This document shows positions 1 through 13,400 of a stretch of 64,000 bases of DNA, one piece after another. Below the pieces are notes generated by a model, which saw only the letters and a list, made by a program, of their open reading frames with translations, ran no database searches and was not told where the DNA came from. Source of the DNA: Coniferiporia sulphurascens (taxonomy: Eukaryota; Basidiomycota; Agaricomycetes; Hymenochaetales; Hymenochaetaceae). The DNA lies in NCBI GenBank assembly GCA_002794785.1, contig NBBA01000016.1, forward strand, positions 248,001 to 312,000. Reading direction: 5' to 3'. The first letter of the stretch is position 1. Every line of letters begins with the position of its first letter. The position numbers were made by a program, and so were the translations under genes.

Positions 1-2
1 AC

Positions 3-797
3 TCGCGAGTCGGCCCGAAGTTTTTGAAGGCGTCCGTCGGCTTTGGCGGGTCTTGCTTTCAGAAAGACATCCTCAATCTTGTTTACTTAAGCGAGAGTTT
101 ACACTTGCCGGAAGTGGCAACGTACTGGCGCCAAGTGGTCGAAATGAACGAGTACCAGAAGCGCAGATTTTCGAAAACGGTTGTCGATAACCTTTTCAAT
201 ACCATCACTGGCAAGGCATGTCGCTTTTCCACTTAATTTAGTCTAGGTTGTACTGACCGCATCATCTCAAGCGTATTGCTGTCCTAGGGTTCGCATTCAA
301 GGCTGACACGGGTGACACTCGCGAATCCGCCGCGATCACTCTGATACGTGATTTCTTGGCTGAGCGGGCGTTCGTGAATATCTACGACCCGAAGGTCGAG
401 CACGCTCAAGTCTGGCAGGACTTACAAGAGGCCTCATCCCAGCAGTCTCTGCAACAAAGTACGTGGATGATTCAAAAACCGGGATGTAGATTTACCTCAA
501 CCATCACTACTTTATTAGTTCAAAAGCAGGTCACAATCTGTTCATCCGCCATGGATGCATGCAAGAACGCAGAAGCCGTTGTGGTTGCTACTGAATGGAA
601 GGAGTTTAAAGACATTGACTGGGAGTTGATTTACGCAGGAATGGAGAAACCGGCTTTCGTCTTTGACGGCCGACTTTTGCTTGATGCGGAAAAACTAAGG
701 AAAATCGGTTTCAAGGTGAGTTGGCAAATTAGCTCTACTTTTCTTTCACTAAGGGCAGTGCCAGGTCGTTGTCATCGGTCGTGGCGAGCGAGTCTAA
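3..797 (+). CDS. UGD1: UDP-glucose 6-dehydrogenase, C-terminal part (5' cut by window edge)
   Basis: Oxidises UDP-glucose to UDP-glucuronate with two NAD+, feeding UDP-xylose and glucuronan synthesis in the cytosol. Supported exons are 3-215, 272-458, 519-715 and 765-797. The start lies before the window. Exon 1 reads [16 protein letters not shown], which carries the catalytic cysteine of the family, followed by the central helix region. Exon 2 opens the UDP-binding domain with the family motif [14 protein letters not shown] and IYDPKV; exon 3 carries [10 protein letters not shown] and FDGR. The protein ends GRGERV. The first intron (216-271) begins GC rather than GT (AAG|GCATGT) and ends CAAG, so it is a GC-AG intron; reading through it gives a stop. 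The other introns are GT-AG. The family identity is clear; the exact 3' end is well supported by frame. Confidence 0.93.
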
Positions 798-1167
798 TTA
801 GATTTAAGCGGAAATGGCCCGTATCCGGTCATCTGCTCCTTTTCTCCGTCCATGGACTAGTTTTTTCTGGACATCATTGATCCCCAAATACCGAACAACG
901 TTAAAACTTCGAATCAATACATGAGGTCGCTCTAGTTACCTATCTACCTTCTTTTACTTTAGATGTTACTGCGTTTCACATTATACCATGAACTGCAACG
1001 CGTTTGTCAATGTGTGTTAATCCAAAACGGACCATCTATTGCAAAAGGTATGGGATATAAAGTATATACAATTAATGAATAAAAACCGACAAAGTTTCGG
1101 TCATTAATTGTTCAACCGGGGCAAACTAAACCGACTATTAAGTTTAAAGCTTAACGCTTTTAGAGAC
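798..1167. other. Intergenic, convergent 3' ends
   Basis: AT-rich spacer between the tail-to-tail UDP-glucose dehydrogenase and LCB2 genes. It should hold both 3' UTRs and polyadenylation signals (AATGAATAAAA near 1075-1085). No coding evidence on either strand. Confidence 0.7.
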
Positions 1168-3250
1168 TCAGGCCGATTCTACGAGTTCAACGGCACGCGC
1201 AATGACCTCATCCACCGTCCACCGCTCCCCGCCCTTGTTCTTCAGATCCAAAAGATCGCCGACCTCATCACAGGCTCGTAATAACGTATCGATATCTTCC
1301 TTCGTGTGTGCCGCACTCAGACAGAAACGGACGCGTGAGGTAACCAGGGCGGTTGCCGGGTATGCAACCACAACCACGACGATTGGCGTCTTACGTTCGA
1401 GCATCATGCGGGAAAAGACGCACATCTTGCCGGGGTTGAAGAGTAAGAGGGGAACGACGGGAGAATCAACATGTCCATAACTGATGAAGCCCAGTTTGTT
1501 CAGTCCGCGATTAAGGTAACGGGCGTTGAATGCAAGTCTGCGCAGTCGCATGCGTCCTTCAGAACCGTCACGTAGATAAGATGGAAGGTTTAGCCACGCA
1601 GGAACACATGAAGCTGGGCTGGGACCGGGATGTACGTAGACATTGGGGTCGGCATCTGAAGGAGGAAGTGGAGGAGACACGCCCATAATACTTGCCATAC
1701 TGGCCAAGATTTGTGTCAAAACAGGAGGGGGCATAGCCTCAGCGTAAGGTCCTATATGTCCTCGGACGCGCAACCTGTCGATTAAAGCTTTGTTGCCTGT
1801 AATGTAGCCACCGGAAGCACCGAAGGACTTGGTGAAGGTTCCCATAAGAATATCTATGTCCTTGGGATCCATGCCGAAGTAATCCACAACTCCCCTACCG
1901 TGCGGCCCAAGCGCTCCGATAGAGTGGGCTTCGTCGACGAATAGGTAGAACTGAACACATAACATTAAGGAAAGGAAGGGTATGCAAAAAAGGACACTTT
2001 ACCTTATACCGCTTTTTCAACTCTATGAGGGCCGGTAGATCTGCTAAAGACCCCTCCATACTGTACAAACCCTCAACAATGACTAGAATCTTCTTCCATG
2101 GCCGATGAGTCCTTGGTTGGCCCTGACTGATTACTTCCCGCAAGAGGGCCTCCAAGGAGTCCATATTATTGTGCTTAAACATGCGAACACCGGCTCCACT
2201 CAGCCGGACTCCGAACCGAATGGACGCATGGTTTAGCTCATCTGAAATCACGAGGCAGCCCTTATTGACCAACGCAGGGATAATTGTCGAGTTCGTTGCA
2301 AATCCCATAGAACTAACTAGTGCATCTTCTTTTCCCAAGAACTTCGCGACGAGTTGCTCCGTTTGCTGATGCAAATCGAGTGATCCACCTTCGAGCCGCG
2401 CCCCGCATGCGCTGACACCATAACGGCGTATGCCCTCTTCGACGGCGTCCGCGCAGCCACCTCGTGCTTGAGCAAATCCCAGATAGTTATAAGACGACAA
2501 GTTTAAACCGCGTGTGCGGGTACCAGTGAGCTGGAAGGTCCTGTTGTGGTCGTTGCTCTCCCGGTCAAAAAGGTTGATGGTACGACCTGGAACACCAGTG
2601 GTAGGACGTGAAAAACAGTCATCGATCCTTTGCTTGAGTCTGCGAGTATAGAACGAATCGAAATCTGAGTTAAGAGGTGCATAGCCCTAGATATACAGTA
2701 CTCAGTGAGCGTAAAATCACATAAATAATTAATGACGTACATCTTTTTCCTTCAAATGCTTGTAGCTTGACGACCGGAAGCGCTTCCCAAAGAAATCGCG
2801 AAGATGGCCAAGACAAATGAGGAGAATGTAGCTGATGTACGTAGTCAAAAGAATACGATACGGCGGGTCTTGCTCCTCAAGGCTGTAACTGTCGCCGGGC
2901 CTGGCTGACGATTCGTATCTATACGCCTCGTTCGCACAGTGACCGAACTCGGAGTGCACCGTCGTAAACACTTGCTCCGACGTCGGTGGAGTGGCTGGCA
3001 GTGAGAGACCATCCTTGTTGTCGTCATAGTCTTCCAACACCGTATCCTCAGTGGACACGGTTACGGACGACGAAAATGACAGTGCCGGCGTAGAAGTAGG
3101 CGTAGATCCACGCGCCCTACTCATCGCATCCATCTGAGAGACGGCCGAGAGATACGAGGCGGCTGACTTGAGAGAGACAGACGACTTTTTCTTGCTTGAA
3201 AACATCGACGGCGTAGGTGAAGGGGGATTCAACGCCATAGGCGACGGCAT
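1168..3250 (-). CDS. LCB2: Serine palmitoyltransferase subunit 2
   Basis: Catalytic subunit of serine palmitoyltransferase, condensing L-serine and palmitoyl-CoA to 3-ketosphinganine, the first step of sphingolipid synthesis in the ER membrane. Exons: 2741-3250, 2003-2686, 1168-1950 (658 aa). Residues 1-130 are Ser/Thr-rich and look disordered; about 132-150 is a membrane segment ([12 protein letters not shown]). The alpha-oxoamine synthase fold follows: [41 protein letters not shown], and the pyridoxal phosphate lysine in [13 protein letters not shown] near residue 440. The C-terminus has the conserved [17 protein letters not shown]. Compared with yeast LCB2 there is an insertion of about 40 residues (Pro-rich, around 490-530) that I recall from other basidiomycete copies. 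Start chosen as the first ATG; a second at residue 5 is possible. Needs an LCB1 partner, not in this window. Confidence 0.95.
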
Positions 3251-3841
3251 GGCTGCTAGCAGGAAAGTGAAACTGTCGCTGTCTCTAGTGGATGGGTTGT
3301 CGTCGCAGAGTCGTGAGCGTCGTCAACGCAGACCACCGTCGTCGGAGACGATAGCAGAGAGACGAAGGACGAAAGGACAGGGTGAGACCTGGAAGCCTCG
3401 CTTGACCGCGTACATCAGCCGGTCGGCAACGAGGACTGTAAAATGATTTTAGTCAGATTTGCTGACGTTTCCACGGTGGCATTAAAAGAACTCCAATCCA
3501 TCTGGTATTGGTAAAGTAAATATTTTGTTGGCATACTACACGGTCTGGAACCACTACAGTAACGGTCTAAGCAAACACTTGAGAAGAAGGACGCCCTGTT
3601 CTGTCCATTCCGCAGTGAGTTGGTGATCCTTTTATAGGCCGGATGGCGCGCTCGTGCTCTGGCCTAACCATGAGTTCGAGGAAAGCATGAGACTAGCTAC
3701 CAGTGCCAAACGTCGTCTCGCCTTTCGTCTACCAATATAACGATTGTGACAATCGGAAGATAAGGTCATATATGACCTTCAAACCAGAGCAAAGCTATCT
3801 GATCTTTCGAAAGATACGTTTCTTAGAGTGAGATCATTCGT
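3251..3841. other. Intergenic: LCB2 upstream region and 3' end of the SMG7-like gene
   Basis: About 590 bases without coding support. The part next to 3250 would be the LCB2 promoter and 5' UTR. I see no convincing TATA box or repeat. Confidence 0.6.
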
Positions 3842-6800
3842 TCAAGTGTCCCAGACAGAGCGCTGAACAGAACCAACGTATGGAGCGTTCACAGCAGTTG
3901 CATGTGAGTCATACAGTGTGAACGGTGTTTCCAACTGACCTGCATACCCTTGAAGGCGCAGGTCTTGGCCATGTACGGGTGGATTGGGACCGCGCAAAAA
4001 GTGTGGGTCGTATCCTGCTCGAGGCACCGACTGGAAAGCCAACATGTTAGGCGTGGCCATATTCTGATGATTGATCTGCTGATCGGCATTCCCCACGATA
4101 AATGGCGCAGATGATGAGTCCGGGCGCGCAAATTGTATATTCTGACTCATGGACAGCGACGACGACCACGGCTGCGAAAGCGACTGCGAGTGGGCATGTC
4201 TAGGCGCAACGTATAGGCTCTGCGAGGCTTGTATTGGGACGTGTGCAGAGACCCCAGTAACATTCAGCCCACTGTTTGTATTGCTCCAAATCGATTTTGT
4301 TGGGGCGTTTAACGAGCCGGAGCCGAATAATAGAGAGGCTTGGGGTGTAGATGACGCTGCATATTGCGCCAGTGGTGCAAGGTCGTTGCTCGGTCGTGAA
4401 ACGCCAAGAACATTGTTGAGTAGATCTTGCGCAGTCGTGCTTGTTGATGGCCCACGAAGATGTGGTGCTCGCGGGGAACTTAAATTCGCTGTAGACTGTA
4501 CGGGAGTGAAGGCTTGAGGAGAGCTGTGCGGAGGCTGAATCACTTTCTGCTGCGGTGATAATTGCAGCCTAAAACCGGATAAGCAAATGTCCGGAAGACC
4601 GCACGTTAAACACGGCTCACTTTGGTGGACTCCAGACTATTTCGTCTTCCTCATCATCATCCTCAGTTCCACGGTCCAGGGCAGTATTGAACGCTTCACG
4701 AATCACATCATCTGTGCGAGATGTTTGCGTCGTATTCTCGTCATCGCTATCGCGATGGACTCGCGGAGGGTTGGGGTGACTGTCTCTGATACTTGCTAAA
4801 TCGCCACTGGGCGGCAATACACTCAAAAATTCGGCAGAGCTCGCGTCCGTTTCTCTGTACATAAATTGACCATTGCTTAACGAAATGGGTGATTTCTGTC
4901 ATTAATGCTTCAGCTTCCGTCCAGCATATCTCATAAAGTTAGTATTACCTCAAGCGCAGAAATTTCAACCGCGTCCACTAAAAGGTCGGAAATCCGCATT
5001 AAGTATTCTTCATTTGGGTGGACTTCATCGTGACCTGGAGCCAGCCCGTTTTGAGTTGCCGCAGAGTGATTAAACATGTCCTTCTTAATTGGGGAAAACC
5101 CAGACATATCGACGTCCTCTTCCAAAGGACTTCTCAGAAGTGGAAGTTTTGCTGACGGGAAAGTTTCATTAAGCGCTGTAAAGAATGACACGTATGCCTT
5201 CCAGAAATCCTTTATAGCAATTGGGAGTGAAGGAAGTGCCGTAGCAGATGTCGACAAAGTTCCTACATAACTGAGGTTCGAGCGTAACCACTTTGACACA
5301 ATTCGAATAGCTGGGAGCATCCGGCGGAAAACAGCAGTGATGTGCTGTGCGAGGTCTTCTTTATCCTGAACGTCTTCGGGTTTTTCAGCGAGTTGCACAC
5401 TGGCCATGTCAAGGAGTGTCCGCGACAGGTCAAGGATATGAGATGCCATGAGCGGTTCGATGACCTTCCGGTCCGCACGAACTTTTAAGTCGCGAATCAT
5501 ACGCAACTTCCAAAGTGCTCCAAGAGCAAGGATGACAATCTCAGAGACAGTGATACTAGGTAGGATGCGGTCGGTGAGTAGTAACTTAAACTCGGCAATG
5601 ATATGCGATGCGTGTTTGGAGGCCCTTGCAGAGGATCTGATTGCATGGAATTTAACAATTTGGAAATAACTTCCGTAAAAATGCACATACCCATCTGAAG
5701 AATCAAGATACCAGAGCCCATGAAGCACAACCACCCACTCTTTAAACCGGTCCACGCGTAGCTTGAGAACAGGCTGAACTTCTTCAATATTGCGACTATT
5801 ATCCCGCTTTGTCGCCCTGTACTGATCCAGCGCCTTCTTAAGAATGGTATTGAGATTGTCGGAAGCGGTGTCATACGGCTGACGAACACATAGAGCACGG
5901 TAATAATGTAACAAGGACCCAAACGTGTCCTTCTGGTACGAAGAGAGAATCGCCAGTTGATGTGAGGCATTACCATCGCTTGGGACCAGTAGTCGTGCCT
6001 GTTCGTAGATAGTCTGAGCGCGACTATAGTTACGCGGTCTGGCCAAGCTTTCCTGTGTCGACCTTTTCCCACCTCGCCCGACTTTTTTTGGCGACCCTCC
6101 TCATGTCCTGCCCTTGGCCTTCCTCCGCTTTCATTGAATTGCTCGCGATATCGAGCGATATCGCCTAAGCACACCAGGAGTTTCGTAAAGGTAGCTAGTC
6201 TGGTTTCACGTTCATCGGCAGACTTGGGTAGTATTGCGCGTTGCTCTGGGAAAACATTCCGCCCCGAATCTGATTGGAACGTATCCTCCGAGCTAGCAGA
6301 CAGAATATCCGCTTTGACGAGCGCCGGATGTACTTCCGCTAGACCAAACTGCGAATGAAAACGAATAAGAAGTTGGATGTAGAATTTCTCTTCTTCTGCA
6401 AGGAATTGACGAAAGCGAGACAGGAGCTTGCGGTATTCGACGTGTCCACCTCCACCTCGGTCCTGACGCGACGAAGTCTTCTGGTGCTGCGGGCCAGAAG
6501 GGAAAAGTTTCCGGTCAAGGATGGTAATGCGCTGCTTGTACGCCGCGATAAAGTGGTACGATGTTTGCATCCATATATGCGTCTCCGCATCTTTTGCCTC
6601 CTTTGAATTCGGATACAGTAGCAGCAGTTTCAGGTGCTGCTTTCGAAGACTGCTCGAACGTAATAAATACGATACGTTAAATGACCTGAGTGGGACGAGC
6701 TCACTTCTTACGCAGGAACTCGACATCTCTATCCAGTACTTCGTTCTTTTTAATTGCCTCTTTCAAGCGCTGTGCAAGAGCCCGCGCCTCCCTGCGAACG

Positions 6801-6893
6801 CGAAGTTGAACGATGCTAGTCTTGGTAAATGCAGCAGTGGGTGGGAGCTGACCTCGCTATTTCCGAAACGTCTTGATGAGCAGATTCCTGCAT
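3842..6893 (-). CDS. EST1/SMG7-like protein with a probable one-base frameshift
   Basis: Family members (yeast Est1 and Ebs1, animal SMG5/6/7) bind phosphorylated UPF1 in nonsense-mediated decay or act at telomeres through a 14-3-3-like TPR fold. Exons: 6870-6893, 6705-6820, 4949-6649, 4621-4895, 3842-4568. Exon 2 encodes a charged helix (ARALAQRLKEAIKKNE); exon 3 has the EST1 N-terminal motif KDAETHIWMQTSYHFI, then CLGDIARYREQF, and after the break the second half NYSRAQTIYEQARLLVPSDG and NASHQLAILSS with ALCVRQPYDTASDNL. The two halves of exon 3 lie in frames differing by one base; the switch falls at or near an A7 run (plus strand T7, about 6083-6092). One extra A gives 947 aa and an exon sum divisible by three. 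A 35-nt intron is a weaker alternative. The Ser/Gln-rich tail is poorly conserved. The tiny first exon (8 codons, donor GTTTCG) is the least certain part. Confidence 0.82.
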
Positions 6894-7442
6894 GATGAGT
6901 GCAGAAGTTTATGCCGAGCTATCTAGCACATAGAACTAGTGGTACAGAGCATGGTAGGCGTCCGGGTCCCAGTGAGCGGGGGTTGCGGCGACGGTCGGCT
7001 TGGGCTGGCGCCTCAGCAGAAATGTTCTCACGCTCCCGCCTTTCTGGCTATGCTGAGCCTGCTTACCGACAAAGCATAACGCGCGTCACGTGCAGTCCTT
7101 GCATACATATACCCGCATATGGCTAGGGAACGCATCGCAACGAAACCATGGCCTCCGGGTGTGCTGTTTACCATGACGGGAAGTCGGATTCAGCATATAC
7201 TTATACACAAACAACAATTTGGTCAGGAACGATCAATATTCAGCATCCTAGACGAGACTAGCTATGAGATACAAAGATGACACAGATCAAATCACACGAA
7301 TAACAATGTTAGCAAAACAGGGGGTGGTCCCAGTGAAAGGGCTTGCAGTTTCAGAGAGCGGCACATGCATGAAATGAGACTAAGACGGAGGAAGAGAATC
7401 TAAATTGATAATCAGCATTTGCATGAACGTGACGTTACCCAT
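6894..7442. other. Intergenic
   Basis: Spacer between the start of the SMG7-like gene and the 3' end of the Zn2Cys6 regulator gene. Holds one promoter and one 3' UTR by position; no coding or structural RNA signal seen. Confidence 0.6.
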
Positions 7443-10400
7443 TTACTCACTGAAGACATTATACTGTTCATTCATATACACGGGAGAGGACTGGCTTTGG
7501 ATGTTATGATGAGAGCCTTGGGAATGGTGCTGAGCAGGGTGCTCATGGTGACTTTGATGGGAAAGCATTGACATGCCATACATGGAGCCGAGCACGGAAG
7601 ACGGTTGCCCCATCGAATAGTCACTCCAATACTGGGGATAGCGCCCGCAATTATCCATCATGCCAGAAGGCGATCGTCGCATGACCCGGTCGTCCACGAA
7701 ACCAGTACTGTACTGTCGGGGCAAAACTGATGTCGATAGACCGGATGGAAAGCCCAATGAACCATCAGACGACCACCGACTATACGCAGAGAATAGAGCA
7801 AGAGGCGGGTCGCTGTCTCCAAGATCGATCGCAGGGGTATAACGATGACCATTCGTTGCTGGAGTCGTGTATGATTGTGTAGGGTTGGATCCTGCGCGGT
7901 GCACATTCAGATACGATGAATCTCCCAAAGATGATGTATCTAATGGGCCGTCTGCGGAACGCTTCCTCGAGCGGTCGATAGGGAAAAAAGTCTGCTCATA
8001 AGCAGGTAGGTCATCCTTTGCGCCGTGCAAGAGCTCCCAAGCCCTGCCTGCACTCGGCCAGACAATTTCTATCCGTTTCAGTACATCCATACACTTGGTG
8101 AGGCCCAAGGAAGCCTGCGGGTCGTTAATGTTCGTCGCCACTGAAAATATACCTAGGTTAAATAATAGCGCATGCGCGTGTGCGACGCCTGTCACTTACT
8201 TGTGGTCATATGCATTATCCCGGCAGAGAATATGTAATAGCTTAAAAATACAGAACAACGTTTGAGGCAGAAATGTTCTTGATAAACGGAGACTGAATTC
8301 CAGCAAGTTAAACTAAACTTCACGGTACGATTTCAAGAAAAGACCAACCAATGGAGGTAATGTGATTAGCAGCTGAAACGCATAGGTCGAAGCTTTTTTG
8401 TGCCGCAGAATAGGCATCCGGATCGATAGGACTTTCCGGATTAGAAGTGCTATGAAAAAATAAATTAGTAAGCGCCGTTTCGATTTTATATCAATGTGAT
8501 TAGCGGACCGTCTTCGACGCATTGCAATATAGTGTCGTATGCTAGGACATAAGCCAAGTAAACATCCCGCCTCGACCGCGGTAAATATCACAGTTGACAC
8601 TCACAAGGGTCGGTGAAGTAGGAGCACTGCGCACCAATACTGCATGTGCAGTGTCAGCACGTTCGGTGGTGGGGACGGCACGTTTTTGACACTCGTATTG
8701 TAGCATAGATGCTCCGGCAGTTCCATATACCACCTGTCGAGTATCCTTTCCAGCTGCAAAGCTTCCAGGTGACGGCTAGGGACGGGTTTAACGGCATAGA
8801 TGGCTTGGATAATCATAGCAAGAATTGACGCTAAGAAAACGCGCTTCAATACGGCGCAAGTATCAGAAAAGCAAGTGACGTACAGAGTCGGGCGGATTCA
8901 TTGAAGCACGAAAGAACTTTCCCTGGAGCTGGCGTGAATGGCGCGACGGGTGCGGCGGCTATCTCGATTGGGTCGGTCAACATGGAATTGGGCAAGGAAT
9001 CCCCCGGTTCCCATAACTCTGACTCCTCACTCTGTATCCATCCGTTAAGCGCCGCTTTTTACGCTAAATTCCTCCAATAAACATACCTCTTCTATCCCAG
9101 GTAGCTGCGTATCGTAGTCGCTTTCGAAAATAGAGAGCGGCCTACCTATGTACGTCGAGACGTACTTGTCCATAATGACGCATGCATACCAGATGCGCTT
9201 CCGGACCTGCTGATCCACCGGGGTGAAAATAGGATTATCCCCGTATGACCATCCATCAGATGAGCGATGCATCCCCAAATCTTGGGCCTTTGGAACAAAG
9301 TTTGAACATGTGTAACGAAACAGTTTTAAGTCACCACTCACCATTCTGACTGCCATACCAACGTACAACCAACTTTGCGCCATTGCTCCGATACCAATCT
9401 CTCTGTAGCCCATGAGAAGGAGAGCCTGACATGTGCCCGGGCGAGAGCTCGCATACGTTCTGTCAAGTAGCCCCTTTGCACGTTCCAGGAAACCATCACC
9501 TGCCGCCCACATATGTCCCGACTGTGGGAGGGGCAATGCTGCATCCGAGTCAATATCTGAAACGATCTCAGGATCTCCCTTCGTCGCAGAATTTGCTGTA
9601 TTGACGCTCGCAAGATCGCTTTCAGAGCCACCCATGTGATCAGGATTCATGCTACTACCAAAATCAACGGAGTCGATTCCTTGAATGGATGTCGAGGTCG
9701 CAGATAGAAGGGAGGGTTCAGTGGTGAACTGATACGGTGATGACGCGCTTCCGCTCGACGTTCCATGCGCAACTGGCGCATAACGTGCGGCGATGGAAAA
9801 CATTGCAAGGAGTAAGAGTGTCGGGATACGAGGAGGCGGCAGAGTCGGCGTATTGGAGTCGGACGGGTCGCCGTCGGCCGTGCCGTTATAACCAGTCGAC
9901 GTCGAACGAGCCGTCTGAGCATGTTTATGCAACGGAGCTCCAGTAGAGCGACCTCGCGAGGCATTTGCCTCCGCAGCTTCGACACTGCTTTTATATCGCT
10001 CTTGTTCATCGTGCCTGGAGCAAGCGGTTTTGCAACCGCGTCAGTTTCGAATCAGATCGCTGAGTGAACGAAGACTAACATTTTCCTGAATTCTGACCAG
10101 AAGGTCTTTTTGTGGACGACAGGCAGGAAAATGTGCACGTGAGTGAAGTATAGCTCGAGCAATTGCTCCTGTACATCGCGCGTAGGAAGGCGGGCACGGG
10201 CAGCGCGTTCGCAGGCTTCAGCTTCCACAGCGCTAGCGATATGTGCGGCGGATGTAGGAGCAACAGGGGGCCATACGCGGGCCTTTGGAAAATGCCTGTA
10301 ATTTTACCGTCAATAACGTCAACCCCTCTGCGCTGCCTCATTTACGCACCATACGCCGCCCTTATTCCTCCCGTCCACTCTCAACTTGTGACCCAAGAGA

Positions 10401-13400
10401 TGCAAGCCACTCGCCTTTCCATGAAAGCGCACTTGCGCCTCTTCATTTATTGACAGCTGCCCCACACCATCAGTGATTCCCTCTTCATCCTCACTCTCTC
10501 GTATGTCATCCTGATTGTCCAGCATGCCGTGTCCGTACGCCAGGTGTGAATTAGACGGTGAGGACGATGGGTGGTTCAATGACGTGTTGAGAGAAGGCGT
10601 AGATGCATAAGACGGTAGCGGCGCGACGGGTGGCGAGTATCGCACAGATGCCGTTGTGAGCTCTGACGCGCCATTAATCGAGCTTATGCTCTGTCTGTGA
10701 GTCGAGTGGCCAAGCACGGAACGCTCAGGTGAGTGGCTGGTCGCATGTTGCGCCGATGTCAGCGAATTAATGCGACGACGCTGTTTGTTCCTCTCTCCGC
10801 TACCATTCATCTCATGGATAGGGAAACGCTGCCCCCGTTAGCGGACGCGAAGGTAGACCCATAAGCACTCGAGCCAGTCTGAACTCCCGGTGACGTGCGC
10901 ACTTGGGAGGTCAACGAAGCGCGAGATCGGACGGCAGCTTTTATTCTTTCAGTGACCGTATCCTGCCATTCGTTCGATGGACTAATGTTTCGGAAACAGA
11001 CGAGTGAGTATGTCAGCACTGTACGATGAACCACTTCCACACTTACTGTGCACTGGACAAACCCCCCATCTCCATCTCCTGGCCCAATTCCACCATTCTC
11101 CCCCGCCCCTGTATACTCGGAGGCGGATCACCCATCCCAACTGCCTTTCCATTCGACGAAACTTTCTCCACGTCATTCGCCGTCCCTCCACTACCACCGC
11201 TTTTCTCGTCGCCGCTCGTACCTGAACCCGTCCTCGCGGGGTTCTTCGGAGTCACATGCGAAGGATTGGATTTACGGCCCAAGGTTCCGTACGCTCCACG
11301 ATCCACGCGTTCCACAATTTCTCGTGCCAGCGGGTCGAAATTCCGGAGATCATCAAGGAGTGAACGTGCCCGCTCATCCGGCCTAGGCTCGCCTAGATAG
11401 TCAACATTCATTTAGTGACCTACAATTAAACCACGTGAGATATTAAGCTCACCGCCATCCAGCAAGGTTCGTTCGGGGTTCGCTAAAGCAAGCAAGATTC
11501 CGACCAAAGCCTCTGTTTGATGTAAGCGCGACTCAATGGCATCAATATACCCCTTCGGAGGTCCGCGTTTCCGCGAAGGTCCAAGAAAAGTGCATTCTAA
11601 CAACGATGTGTCAGGCTGGCCTCTTCCATATACGTAACAAATAGAAAGAATGCTCGTGAACGGGTAAATTGAAGAGGCGAGGAATCCAATTCACAGAAAA
11701 GAAGAAAGCACTCACGCGCTCCTAAAAGGACACAACTTTTACAAGGTTCCCCATCTCCCGTACGCTCACATTTACACTTCGACTTTCGACATTGATCACA
11801 GGCTACACAGAGACGGTGTTAGTAGCGAGATTGTGAGCGGGCAGGAGGGTGGCTCACCTTTACTGCTCCTCCTCCTCACCTGCTTCTCGTCCTTTTTACT
11901 TCCACTTCCCAAGTTCGCGCCCGGCCCCATCGCGGAATAATCCTCGGAAGTAGTATGTGTCGAAGGCGATGCTTGAGGGAGACCCGAAAGAATGTCGTCT
12001 TCATCATCATATGACTCCAAGTCAACGTCCTCATGATCCATGCTGTTCATGGTGAGCGCGCTGACAGTTATATTTGGTTGGATTGAGGTCGACAAGGACG
12101 ATGGTTTATATGCCCCAGACAAAAAATGCCCGTGTCTGCTTTCAGTTTGTTGATTCGATAAATGCCCGGGTTCCCGACGATCAGTCGCTGCCTGCTGTGC
12201 CCGTGCCGTAAATGGTGTCAATAAGCCCTCCGATACTGATCCTGCACCTTGCCCCAATGCAGTGCGAGGGGGAAAGGAGTAATCGGTTTCGTACACACTC
12301 GCCCCTGAATCAGCTGTGCTGGGAAAAGTTAAATACGGTGCAGACGAGTACGGCGAATCCCTGGAGTACGATGTCTGGCCGTATTGTTCTCGAAAACTAT
12401 TTCGAGGACCGTTATCGTCGATTGGTTGAGTTCCGCGTGCTCTGCTTTGGCTATTAATGCGAGAGATGTGCTGTTCTGATGCCAATGACTGGGCTCTCGT
12501 GTACTGTGGATGGGACCAAAGAGAAGATGACGAAGTTGCGGCGCGTGGGTGAGAATAACCGCTATATGAATGCAACTCAAGCGAGCCTGTCGACGGCAAT
12601 CGATAGAGCTTTGCTTGGTTAGAATAAGAGGTCGGTTGAACACTTGGCCAGGATGGAAGGCCAGTTGTGGGAAGTGAAGGAAGGGAAGGTTCGAACCCCT
12701 GTGTTGATGGCGGACCTACTGAGGCGTTATTCTCTGCACCTTGATAGTTAGAGCTATTCGTGGACAGTAAACCGCTAGAATGTAAACTGGGTAGGTCCGA
12801 CGGCGGTGAAACAGAGTTGCTCGCCGAAAGAACGGTATGAACTGACGCTGAATCGAAGTCAACCGCCGGGACAGCGCAACTGCTTGATCGCCGCGAGTTG
12901 GTTTTGGAAAGACCCGCGCTTAATACAGCGTTCGAGAGGGAGGGAAGCGCTGGAGAGCCAACTGAACTTGGAGTCGGCGAATGGGGAGGGAATTGCGCGG
13001 CGCTTTCAGTACTACCGTAAGAAAGGGAATATGACTGGTAGCGAAGGGAAGAGCTAGAAGAAGAGTGCGAAGAGGGTGCAGGAGTCGGAAGACTGTTAGA
13101 TTGCTGGTAAGGATGGACGTGACCCGCGTGGGATGGATACGCCGAGTGAACGGTGGTAACGGACGTTACCGCTCGCGGAGGGGGGAAGAGCGCAGCAAAA
13201 TTCGAGGCCGGTGTCTGACGAGAGCGAAAGGGCTGACCAGTGTCCGCCGCAGTACCTTCGTTTACTGGCCGAGCTTGTTGAGCGCCAGCGGCGTTTAGAA
13301 CCCCTGACGGTCGAGCCGGTGAGGATATCCGAGTTGTGCCGCTGAATGGCGAGTAGGTAGCCTGCAAAGAAGGCGAATGAGAATGAGAGCTATATTGCGA

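Noticed and set aside
1202..1480. Plus-strand frame over LCB2
   Set aside because: Shadow of a strongly conserved minus-strand exon.
6063..6082. 20-nt GT-AG interval that would fix the SMG7-like frame
   Set aside because: Too short for a spliceosomal intron; all secure introns here are 40 nt or longer.
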